From Chloroflexota bacterium (lineage in GTDB: Bacteria > Chloroflexota > Anaerolineae > UBA4142), in assembly GCA_016219275.1 (NCBI GenBank), contig JACRBM010000040.1, forward strand, positions 265,783 to 329,782: 64,000 nucleotides of DNA, in the 5' to 3' direction. Made by a program: the position numbers and the translations under genes. Shown one piece after another: positions 26,402 to 33,687 of this stretch. Within the stretch, counting starts at the first letter, position 1, and the number at the start of each line of letters is the position of its first letter. The notes under the pieces are model-generated. The model worked only from the letters and a program-made list of their open reading frames with translations, made no database searches and was not told where the DNA came from.

Positions 26402-26473
26402 TACGCCATCTCGCGTTCTACGACTATCGGTAGATGGCAGTATTTTGCCTTGCAGAGTTTCGGTATTTAAGAA
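26402..26473 (-). promoter_or_regulatory. 72-bp element shared with the formate dehydrogenase operon (copy at hdrC)
   Basis: Gap-free comparison with 32894-32965 gives 56 identical bases of 72. Conserved blocks on the plus strand are TACGCCATC, CGCGT, CTATCGGTAGAT, GTATT, CAGAG and TTCGGTATTT. CTATCGGTAG is palindromic, and ATACCGA-type half-sites repeat on the gene strand. It ends 90 bases before the hdrC start, compared with 86 in the other copy. It is a likely operator or promoter region of a common regulator. Confidence 0.7.
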
Positions 26474-26556
26474 CAATACCTTCGCCAAATCGTTTTCGCC
26501 CGTTTTTTATCCGCGTATAACGCGAATCTCCGCTAATTTTTAAATTCATTCGCGTT

Positions 26557-26590
26557 ACACTTGCCCTGGCGGGAACGCAAGTGCCAGGGT
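26557..26590. repeat. 34-bp overlapping hairpin repeat, copy 2 of 2
   Basis: Identical over all 34 bases to 8613-8646, here nested inside foldback element C2. Confidence 0.8.
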
Positions 26591-26615
26591 TCGCGTTATT
26601 CGCGGATGAATTTAT

Positions 26616-26768
26616 GCAATACCGCAAAACTCACTTTTTGTCATTCTGAGGAGCGGCTCTTGAAAACGCGCAACCAAGTGAATTCAAACAAGCGACGAAG
26701 AATCTCGCCAGTTGCTTGAGCGATCCTTCGCTTCGCTCAGGATGACAAAGCGAGTTTTGCGCTTTTGC
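26616..26768. mobile_element. MITE-like element B2 (153 bp) with 8-bp target duplication
   Basis: The left end GCAATACCGCAAAACTCACT and the right end, inverted, GCAAAAGCGCAAAACTCGCT form terminal repeats that extend into TTTGTCATTCTGAG/CTCAGGATGACAAA. Direct repeats GAATTTAT flank it (26608-26615 and 26769-26776). The related uninterrupted sequence in element C1 reads GATCAATTTATGATATTGGC (from 16512), i.e. a near-empty site. Confidence 0.8.
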
Positions 26769-26804
26769 GAATTTATGATTTTGGCGACGGTGTTGTAAAA
26801 ATAA

Positions 26805-26833
26805 AGACCTTTCAGGTGTGCCCTGAAAGGTCT
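26805..26833 (-). terminator. Terminator of the formate dehydrogenase operon
   Basis: AGACCTTTCAGG and CCTGAAAGGTCT form a 12-bp stem with a 5-base loop. On the minus strand it is followed by TTTATTTTT. It lies 15 bases past the fdhE stop. Confidence 0.9.
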
Positions 26834-26847
26834 GACTATCTTACCCT

Positions 26848-27657
26848 TTACACTCCGACGTATCCCTTATCGCGCGCCGCCACATCCATTCCAAGCGTCA
26901 GCACGCGTTCCGCCGCCAAGATAGCCGGCGGTTCCATGTAGCGCGCGTCAATCGCTTTGAGATAGCGTTGGCATTTGTCGCACACGTACAGCCAGTACCC
27001 CGCGTCCTCAAAGTAACTGTCCGCGCCGTCGCCGCAGAACGGACAGCCGACGCGGCTGAATCGCCATTCGGTATCGCACCGCGAACAGAGCAGACGCCGC
27101 GCATCACCCTTTTCCAGCGCGGCGAAATCCGGCGCGCCACCGCAAAACGGACACGACCCCAGATACCACGGCGCGCTGGCGAGCCACGATTGCCAACGTT
27201 CCGCCTCGGCGCGGAGGAAGGGACGCAAGGTGTGATTCAGCGCGACACGTGCCAGCGGAAACTCTGGATTATTTTCGGCGTCCGCGATTTCTTCATCGGC
27301 GAGGTACGCGCCGACGAGCGACACGAGCCGCTCCGCCGGCAACTGAGCGATGCATGCAATCGCCTCTGCGAGGTCGGCGCGGTGCGTGGCGATGATGAAG
27401 CAGACCTGGGTCCATAGTTCGGCGACGCGCGCCGCGTCCGGTTGCCACGCGAGCAGAGTAAGTAACGGTTCGCCGCGATCGAGCGCGCGCGCGGCGCTCT
27501 CGCCGTCTAACGCGCGCGCGGCATTGGCAAACGCGATCGGCGCGCGCGCTTGAGCTTGGATCAAATCCGCGTGCAACGCGATGACATCAACCAGGTCGGG
27601 ATGTGCCGACCTGGCTTGATCTAACGCGGAAAGAATGCGCGAATAACTGGCAATCAT
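26848..27657 (-). CDS. fdhE: FdhE formate dehydrogenase accessory protein
   Basis: Predicted 269 aa. Its ATG follows the NrfD-like stop with no gap (TAAATG). Cysteine pairs CPFCGGAPDF, CSRCDTEWRF, CPFCGDG and CDKCQRYLK match FdhE. It is the last gene of the fdnG-fdnH-nrfD-fdhE operon, the expected place for the factor needed to activate an exported formate dehydrogenase. It is clearly a paralogue of 17591-18427 but divergent. Confidence 0.85.
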   Translation of the reverse strand: MIASYSRILSALDQARSAHPDLVDVIALHADLIQAQARAPIAFANAARALDGESAARALDRGEPLLTLLAWQPDAARVAELWTQVCFIIATHRADLAEAIACIAQLPAERLVSLVGAYLADEEIADAENNPEFPLARVALNHTLRPFLRAEAERWQSWLASAPWYLGSCPFCGGAPDFAALEKGDARRLLCSRCDTEWRFSRVGCPFCGDGADSYFEDAGYWLYVCDKCQRYLKAIDARYMEPPAILAAERVLTLGMDVAARDKGYVGV

Positions 27658-28857
27658 TTATTCGGACGCCATCACGCCTGCCGATTGCGCTCCAACCGGT
27701 TGCATTGCAGTTCGTGGTTCAACCAGCGCGGGGTGATGTTCGTCTTCAAACAAGGGGAGATATCGCGCCGCGAGCGCAAACGCTACGACCATCGCCGACA
27801 GCACACCGAGCTGAATCGCCACTTCCATCCAGCTGGGCGTGTACTCGTACCCGGCAATCGGCAACATTGCGAAAAGCGTGGTGTCGAAGCGATTGAGAAA
27901 CACGCCCGCGAGCACGACCGCGCCGCCGAGAAACGACAAGGGGCGACTCATCCGTACGCGCTCGCGCGTGAACAACGCGATCGGAATGACGCCGAACAAC
28001 ACGATTTCACCGACGAAGAGCCAACTGTACGTCGCGCTCGTCCAGATGAGCGTAAACTCACCCGCCGCCAACAACTCGCCGAGACGCAACACCCAGTAAA
28101 ACGCCACCGCCCAGGGCAAGATCAACCCCAACTCTGCGATGATTTTTTGATTCAGACTCCGATGAAAAGCCAGGTGGCTCCACATCGTCGCGCAGATTAC
28201 CGTCGCCATCCCTGCCGCGATGGACGAGACAAAGAACAACACGGGGACGAATGGCGTGTACCACAACGGATGCAAACGATGATCCATCACGAGAAACATA
28301 CTGCCCAGCGAGGACTGGTGCAAGGTGGACAGCGTTGCGCCGGCGATGATCAGCGGCATCGTAATCTTTTTGACGAAGGCAAGCGCGCGATGCCACTTTA
28401 GTTTCTGCAAAACGACCGGGCTAAACTCGGCGAACAGGATCGCGCTATAAATCGCGATGCACCAACTCACTTCGAACAACGCCGAGTTGATGTTGGGGTA
28501 GATGAAAAAATGATACGCGCGATCCCAGCGTCCCAGGTCGAACGCGAGGATCACGAGCACCGAGAGATAGCCGAGCAGACCGGTGAGAACGGTGAGCCGC
28601 GTGGCTTTGTGCAATTCTTCGATTTGAAAAATGTACACAATCGTCGCGAGCGTAAACGCGCCGCCGGAAAACGCGACCATGAACAGATCAAAGCCGATCC
28701 AGATGCCCCACGGATAACCGTCGTTCAAGTTCGTCGTGGGACCCAGCCCGACCAACAGCCGATACAAGGCGATGCCGGTGCCAAAGAGCGCGAGCGCGAC
28801 AAACGGATAAAGCCAGCGCGGTTGACTCACGGCTTCTTTGAGAATGCGCTTAACCAT
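27658..28857 (-). CDS. NrfD/HybB-type membrane anchor subunit of formate dehydrogenase
   Basis: Predicted 399 aa from ATG 28857 (MVKRILKEAVSQPRW), with GGGAGG upstream and an 8-base overlap with the FeS subunit gene. About ten membrane segments are predicted. NrfD-like features are NDGYPWGIWIGFDLFMVAFS and the ordered helices LTGLLGYLSVLVILAFDLGR and ISWCIAIYS-like SWCIAIYSAILFAEFSP. It has no haem ligands like FdnI, so quinone or proton coupling would use the NrfD type. It passes electrons from the FeS subunit to the membrane pool. Confidence 0.88.
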   Translation of the reverse strand: MVKRILKEAVSQPRWLYPFVALALFGTGIALYRLLVGLGPTTNLNDGYPWGIWIGFDLFMVAFSGGAFTLATIVYIFQIEELHKATRLTVLTGLLGYLSVLVILAFDLGRWDRAYHFFIYPNINSALFEVSWCIAIYSAILFAEFSPVVLQKLKWHRALAFVKKITMPLIIAGATLSTLHQSSLGSMFLVMDHRLHPLWYTPFVPVLFFVSSIAAGMATVICATMWSHLAFHRSLNQKIIAELGLILPWAVAFYWVLRLGELLAAGEFTLIWTSATYSWLFVGEIVLFGVIPIALFTRERVRMSRPLSFLGGAVVLAGVFLNRFDTTLFAMLPIAGYEYTPSWMEVAIQLGVLSAMVVAFALAARYLPLFEDEHHPALVEPRTAMQPVGAQSAGVMASE

Positions 28858-29659
28858 GATGAACCTCCCCGTCATTTTCGGTGTGGGCGCGCAACGCGGC
28901 AACCTTGCGCCGGCGATTGATCGTCCAATAGACGCCGCTCAACACCAGCGCCATCCCGGTTGCCACCGTCGGCGTGAGATGGATGACTTGATTGTTCAAT
29001 TCCACCGGCGACCGGTCGGGCAAGACCGGAAAGCCCACTTGCTCGAACGGCACGGGCGAAATGTACAGCCACGAGGTGCCGCCGACTTCGTGCTCGCCGT
29101 AGACATGTTTGACGTACTTGCCCGGATTGGAATAGATGCGATGGTTCGCGATTTCGAGCATTTCTTCGCGGGTGCCGTACTTGAGCGCGCCGGGCGGGCA
29201 GGTCTTGGCGCACGCCGGTTGCTCGCCCGCGTCGAGGCGATCCACGCAAAAGTTGCACTTGGCGATGAGCGAGAATTGTTTGTTCCACTCGAACATCGGC
29301 ACGTGAAACGGGCATGCGTACTGACAGTAACGACAACCGATGCACCGCTCCGCATCGTAGACGACGGGACCATCTTCGCGCTGAATCAGCGCGCCGACGG
29401 TGCACGCGGATACGCACGAGGGCGTGGCGCAGTGCATACATTGCCGCTTGGCGAAAATCCAATTCATCTTGTCGCCCTGTTCGAGTTCGTGAAACTCGAT
29501 GAGCATAAACGTCCGGTTGTTGCGTTTGATTGGATTTTGATACGAACCCAGGTTGCGCGTCTTGTCGCTAGGCAAGTCTTGCCACTGCTTGCAGGCAACC
29601 TGGCAACCGCGACAGCCAATGCACTTGGCAAGATCAACGAGGACTGCATGTTTTGCCAT
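28850..29659 (-). CDS. Formate dehydrogenase iron-sulfur subunit (FdnH/HybA-like) with C-terminal membrane helix
   Basis: Predicted 269 aa. Ferredoxin motifs in order are CIGCRGCQVACKQW, CMHCATPSCVSAC, CIGCRYCQYACPFHVP and CNFCVDRLDAGEQPACAKTCP, giving four [4Fe-4S] clusters. Near the C-terminus a single membrane segment (TVATGMALVLSGVYW) ends in a basic tail, as in FdnH. The N-terminus MAKHAVLVDLAKCIGC lacks a signal and is carried across with the catalytic subunit. It starts 4 bases after fdnG. Confidence 0.92.
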   Translation of the reverse strand: MAKHAVLVDLAKCIGCRGCQVACKQWQDLPSDKTRNLGSYQNPIKRNNRTFMLIEFHELEQGDKMNWIFAKRQCMHCATPSCVSACTVGALIQREDGPVVYDAERCIGCRYCQYACPFHVPMFEWNKQFSLIAKCNFCVDRLDAGEQPACAKTCPPGALKYGTREEMLEIANHRIYSNPGKYVKHVYGEHEVGGTSWLYISPVPFEQVGFPVLPDRSPVELNNQVIHLTPTVATGMALVLSGVYWTINRRRKVAALRAHTENDGEVHHG

Positions 29660-29663
29660 TGTG

Positions 29664-32600
29664 TTATCCCTCCGCCTTTTTCACGTCCACCAAGAACGCC
29701 TTGTATTCGGGAATGCCGGTATTGCCGTCGCCAATGTGCGGCGTGATGTCGTTGGTGATGTCACCCGTCGCGATGCCTTGCCAGCCAAAGTGCCAGGGCA
29801 TCCCGATTTGGTGTACGGTTCTGCCGTCCACTGTCAACGGCTTGAAGCGCGCCGTGACCACCGCGACGCCGGAAATTTTTCCGCGCGCCGACGAGACAAC
29901 CACGCGGTCACCGTTCTTGATCGCTTTCTCCTTTGCCAACTCTTTGCTGATTTCGACAAAGAGATCGGGTTGCATTTCGGCAAGCCACGGCAGCGTCCGG
30001 CTCATCGCGCCGGCTTGCCAATGTTCCGTCACGCGATAGGTCGTCGCGATGATCGGAAACTTGTCGCGGGTACCCAGCCGATTGCCGATTTCCTGCTCCT
30101 TGTCCGTGTTATACGCTTTGACGACCGGGTTGCACTGTGCCCCGGAAACGCAATTCACGATGGGCGATTCGAACGGTTCGTAATGTTCCGGCAGAGGACC
30201 TTCGTTCAGTCCTTTGGGCGCGAACAACCAACCCTTGCCGTCCGCCTTCATAATGAACGGGTCGGTGCCGGCTTGCGCGCCGAGACCTTTGGCGGTGAGA
30301 TCGGCTTTGGCAGTCGGCGCTTTGGTCGCGGCAAAGTCGGGCACGTCGTATCCGACCCAGGATTTTTTCTCCGCATCCCACCAGATCAGTTTTTTCTTTT
30401 CCGACCACGGTGTGCCGTCCGGGCGCGCCGCCGCGCGATTGTAGAGAATGTGGCGATTGGCGGGCCACGCCCAACCCCAGAACGGATACATGCCCAGGTC
30501 GCCTGGGTCTTTTTGTCCGCGCCGTTTCGCCGCCGGCATCACCTTGCCGTTGCCATCATCCGCCGACGCGAAATAGCCAGAGTAAATCCAGGTGCCGCAT
30601 GCAATCGCATCGAAGTTTGCCGCCGAGGCAATCGTCGCAAACGACGGAAGCAACTTGCCTTTTTCGATCAACACTTTGCCGCTCGCGTCCTTCACTTCAT
30701 CGAGCGCATAGCCGTTGATTTCGCGCGCCACGCGTTCGGCATCCGGCGGCGCGCCGTAATCCCACACCACGTCGAGAATCGGGCGGTCTTTATCATCCGC
30801 CGAACTCTTGTACAGGTCCTTGAGTTTTTTAACGAGTTCGGTGAGAATCCAAATATCTTCTTTCGCGTCGCCGGGCGCGGAGGCAACCTGGGAACGCCAT
30901 TGGATGCGGCGACCGCTCGTGACGACACTGCCGGCTTTTTCCATCGCGTCCGCCGCGGGGAGCATGAACACTTCGGTCTTGACGTTCTTGGGATCAACGC
31001 CCGGCGCGCGCCAGAACGACGCGGTCTCCGTCTCGAACAAGTCCATCACGATGAGCCAATCGAGATTGGCGAGCGCACTGCGTTCGCGGCGCGCGTTCGG
31101 TCCGGACACGGCAGGATTCTGCCCCATACAAATCAAGCCATTGATGTTGCCTGCGTACATCGCCTCGAACAACGGAATCCAGGAATAGTTGCCGCTGACT
31201 TTGGGCAAATAGTTGTACGCGTAATCGTTTTCTTTCGTCGCCTTGTCGCCGTACCATGCTTTGAGCAAGTTCACGATAAAGCGCGGTCCGTTCGACCAGT
31301 ACGAGGTCGTGTCGAATTTCGCGGAGAAGGTTGCCAGGTCAGGCAACTTGTCGGTTGGCGCGCCGAGATAGCCGGGCAAGTCTTGATACAACAGCGCCAT
31401 ATCGGTTGACCCTTGCACGTTCGATTCGCCGCGCAGCGCGTTGACGCCGCCGCCGGGCAGACCGATGTTGCCGAGCAACAACTGGAGAATCGCCATCGAG
31501 CGAACATTTTGCGTGCCGACCGTGTGTTGCGTTTGTCCCATCGCGTACAGAATCGTGCCCGATTTGTCCGCCGCGCCGGTCGCGCAAAACGTCTGCGCCA
31601 CTTGGAGGAATTTTTCTTTCGGCGTGCCGCACACGCGCTCGACCAGTTCGGGCGTATAGCGCGCATAATGTTTCTTGAGATGCGCGAACGCACAGTTCGG
31701 ATCGTCGAGCGAACCGGCTTGCTTGAACGCCGTCACTTCAACTTCTTTGCCATCCGCGCCAGTTACTTTTTGTTTTTCGATTTGATATTGCCAACTACTC
31801 GTATCGTAAACCGCGCGGGACGCATCAAAGCCGGAGAAATAACCGTCGAGCTCGGCGGGACCGCGGTACGTCGGATTGATGAGCGTCAGCGCGTTCGTGT
31901 ACGCCTTGACATACTCTTCGTTGTAGAGTTTATTCTGCACCGCGTAATTGATGAGTCCGCCGAGGAACACAATATCCGTTCCTGCGCGCAGTGGTGCGTA
32001 GTAATCCGCCGTCGCCGCCGAGCGGGTAAAGCGCGGATCCACGACGAGGAGTTTCGCGCCCTTTTCGCGCGCCTTGTTGATCCAGAGAAACGAAGCGGGA
32101 TGATTTTCCGCCGGATTGCCGCCGATGACGAGCAGACAATCGCTGTTCTTCAAATCCACCCAATCGTTCGTCATCGCGCCGCGACCATACGTGGGGCCCA
32201 GACCGGCCACCGTGGCGCTGTGTCAGATCCGTGCCTGATGTTCGAGCCACACGACTCCCAGGGTGCGCGCGAATTTGCTCGCGAGATAACAATCTTCGCT
32301 GTTGTTCGCCGCACCGCCAAGCCACGCGATGCCTTCGGTCCGATTCACGGTGACGTTCTTGTCGCCCACCTTGATTTGCTTGGTGAAAGTCTTGTCGCGC
32401 GTCTCTTTGATGCGCGTGGCAATCTGCTCGACCGCCCAATCCCAGGGTTTTTCTTCCCACTTGTCCGAGTTGGGCGCGCGATACATCACGTGCTTTAACC
32501 GGAGCGGGCTGTTCGAGAGTTGCGTCACGGCAACGGATTTGGGATCGAGCGCGCCGCGATTGATGATATGTTCGCTGTCCCCTTCACAGTTGATGATGTG

Positions 32601-32807
32601 CCCCTTGGCATCCGTGGCGACGACCAACCCGCACCCCACCGAGCAAAAGGGGCAGATGGTATGTGACTCACCAATCTGTTTGTGCAGGGGAAACTTGCGA
32701 ATCTCGCCGGCGGCGGAGGCAGAACCGGCAACCGCCGGCAAAAGCATCCCTCCCGTTGCGAGGAGGGAGGACTTGAGGAATTGGCGACGTGACAAATCGA
32801 AACTCAT
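29664..32807 (-). CDS. fdnG: Selenocysteine-containing formate dehydrogenase catalytic subunit, Tat-exported (FdnG type)
   Basis: Predicted 1047 aa when the in-frame TGA at 32225-32223 is read as selenocysteine 195. The sequence around it, HQARI-U-HSATVAGLGPT, aligns with the Sec site of FdnG (NQARVUHGPTVA). A Tat signal (SRRQFLKSS) begins the protein. FeS ligands are C52, C55 and C59, and the fourth expected position is Asp88 (NRGALDPKS) instead of Cys. The molybdopterin domains match FdnG to the end (FLVDVKKAEG). Downstream are the FeS subunit, NrfD anchor and FdhE. The reaction is formate to CO2 outside the membrane, with electrons to the quinone pool. A conventional reading would split the gene into two false ORFs. 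Confidence 0.93.
32191..32210 (-). promoter_or_regulatory. SECIS-like stem-loop just downstream of the Sec codon
   Basis: Starting 12 bases after the TGA, the mRNA reads GUGGCC-GGUCU-GG-GCC-CCAC. It can form a stem with a short bulge and the apical loop GGUCU. This is the loop sequence of the E. coli fdhF SECIS. It is the expected SelB-binding element. Confidence 0.6.
32223..32225 (-). other. In-frame TGA read as selenocysteine in fdnG
   Basis: The codon falls exactly at the catalytic Cys/Sec position and the reading frame continues for 852 codons in the same frame. Insertion needs selA, selB, selC and selD, which are not in the window. Confidence 0.9.
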
Positions 32808-32893
32808 GTGTTCTCCTTTGAGCAGTCGTGTCGGTTATCGAATTATCGGCAAATGCGAATGTATATTTAGGATCAAACACAACGCGCCCAGTG

Positions 32894-32965
32894 TACGCCA
32901 TCACGCGTGTTTCGCCTATCGGTAGATTTCGGTATTCTGGGATACAGAGATTCGGTATTTGCGAA
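32894..32965 (-). promoter_or_regulatory. 72-bp element shared with the Hdr-Mvh operon (copy at fdnG)
   Basis: Matches 26402-26473 at 56 of 72 positions without gaps, and lies 86 bases before the fdnG start. The gene-strand sequence contains AAATACCGAA, then AATACCGAAATCTACCGATA, i.e. spaced TACCGA half-sites. It sits between fdnG and the terminator of the two-component operon, so it belongs to fdnG regulation. Confidence 0.7.
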
Positions 32966-32972
32966 TACAAAA

Positions 32973-32998
32973 ACCCTCCCGACAGTTGTCGGGAGGGT
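32973..32998 (-). terminator. Terminator of the two-component system operon
   Basis: ACCCTCCCGACA and TGTCGGGAGGGT form a perfect 12-bp stem. On the minus strand it is followed by TTTTTG, 36 bases past the response-regulator stop. Confidence 0.9.
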
Positions 32999-33033
32999 CC
33001 GAGAGAAATCGCGGCGCGGGTAGACGAACGTGG

Positions 33034-33687
33034 CTACTCGACGCTCACAATGCCGTTACGAATCGCGTACTTGATCAATTCCGCGCTGTTGTGAATTCCC
33101 AGTTTCTCCATAATGTTCGCGCGATGCGTGTCCACGGTCTTGACGCTGATAGACCAGCGCTCGGCGATTTCGCGGCTACTTAATCCTTCCGCCACGAGAC
33201 GCACGACATCGCGTTCGCGCTCGGTCAAAACCGATTGTTCGAGTGAACTCGCGTTCGGCGCATCGGCGAGCGCGTTCACGACCAGATGTGTAATGCTCGG
33301 CGGCAGGTACGCGCCCGAGTCGTGCACCGCGTGGATGGCGTGGATCAACTCGTTGGCGCGCGCGCGTTTGCTGATATAACCAACCGCGCCGGCTTGCAAG
33401 AGCGGCATGATGTACTCTTTGTTCTCGTGTTGCGTCAGCACCAACACGCGCGTGTCGGGAAATAATTTGTGAATCTCACGCGTCGCGTCCAAGCCATTCA
33501 TCACCGGCATCGTAATGTCCATCAACACCACGTCGGGCTTGAGCTGGGTCACCGCGTCAATGGCTTGTTTGCCATCCACCGCTTGCCCGATGATCTTGAT
33601 ATCTTTTTGGTGCGATAGAAGCGAGCCGATCCCTTCACGCACGATGGCGTGATCGTCAACGAGCAGAACTCGAATCGGTTTGGACAT
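33034..33687 (-). CDS. NarL/FixJ-type response regulator
   Basis: Predicted 217 aa from ATG 33687 (MSKPIRVLLVDDHAIVREGI), with GAGGAGGG upstream. The receiver domain spans residues 1-120, with phospho-Asp57 in VLMDITMP and a conserved Thr/Lys region (VLTQHENKEY, GYISKRA). The C-terminal LuxR-type HTH has LTERERDVVRLVAEGLSSRE and SVKTVDTHRANIMEKLGI. Its gene overlaps the 3' end of the sensor gene by 32 bases. Location just upstream of fdnG makes control of the FDH, and of the Hdr-Mvh operon that shares its upstream element, likely but unproven. Confidence 0.9.
   Translation of the reverse strand: MSKPIRVLLVDDHAIVREGIGSLLSHQKDIKIIGQAVDGKQAIDAVTQLKPDVVLMDITMPVMNGLDATREIHKLFPDTRVLVLTQHENKEYIMPLLQAGAVGYISKRARANELIHAIHAVHDSGAYLPPSITHLVVNALADAPNASSLEQSVLTERERDVVRLVAEGLSSREIAERWSISVKTVDTHRANIMEKLGIHNSAELIKYAIRNGIVSVE

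Larger units (their letters stand above)
26475..26794. mobile_element. Foldback element C, copy 2, interrupted by element B2
   Basis: Ends AATACCTTCGCCAA and, inverted, AACACCGTCGCCAA match element C1 at 16244-16540. The arms again contain ATCCGCG...ACGCGAAT and ATTCGCGGAT. The interior holds the 34-bp hairpin (26557-26590) and a 153-bp element B inserted with an 8-bp duplication. No target duplication is visible for C itself at this site. It starts two bases after the shared regulatory element. No gene is seen between 26474 and 26804. Confidence 0.55.

Noticed and set aside
29553..31409. Plus-strand open frame of 618 codons opposite fdnG
   Set aside because: Shadow frame with atypical composition; the minus-strand gene is unambiguous.
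32223..32807. Short stand-alone protein with Tat signal, and a separate 848-residue protein downstream
   Set aside because: Both are parts of one formate dehydrogenase split by the selenocysteine TGA in the same frame.
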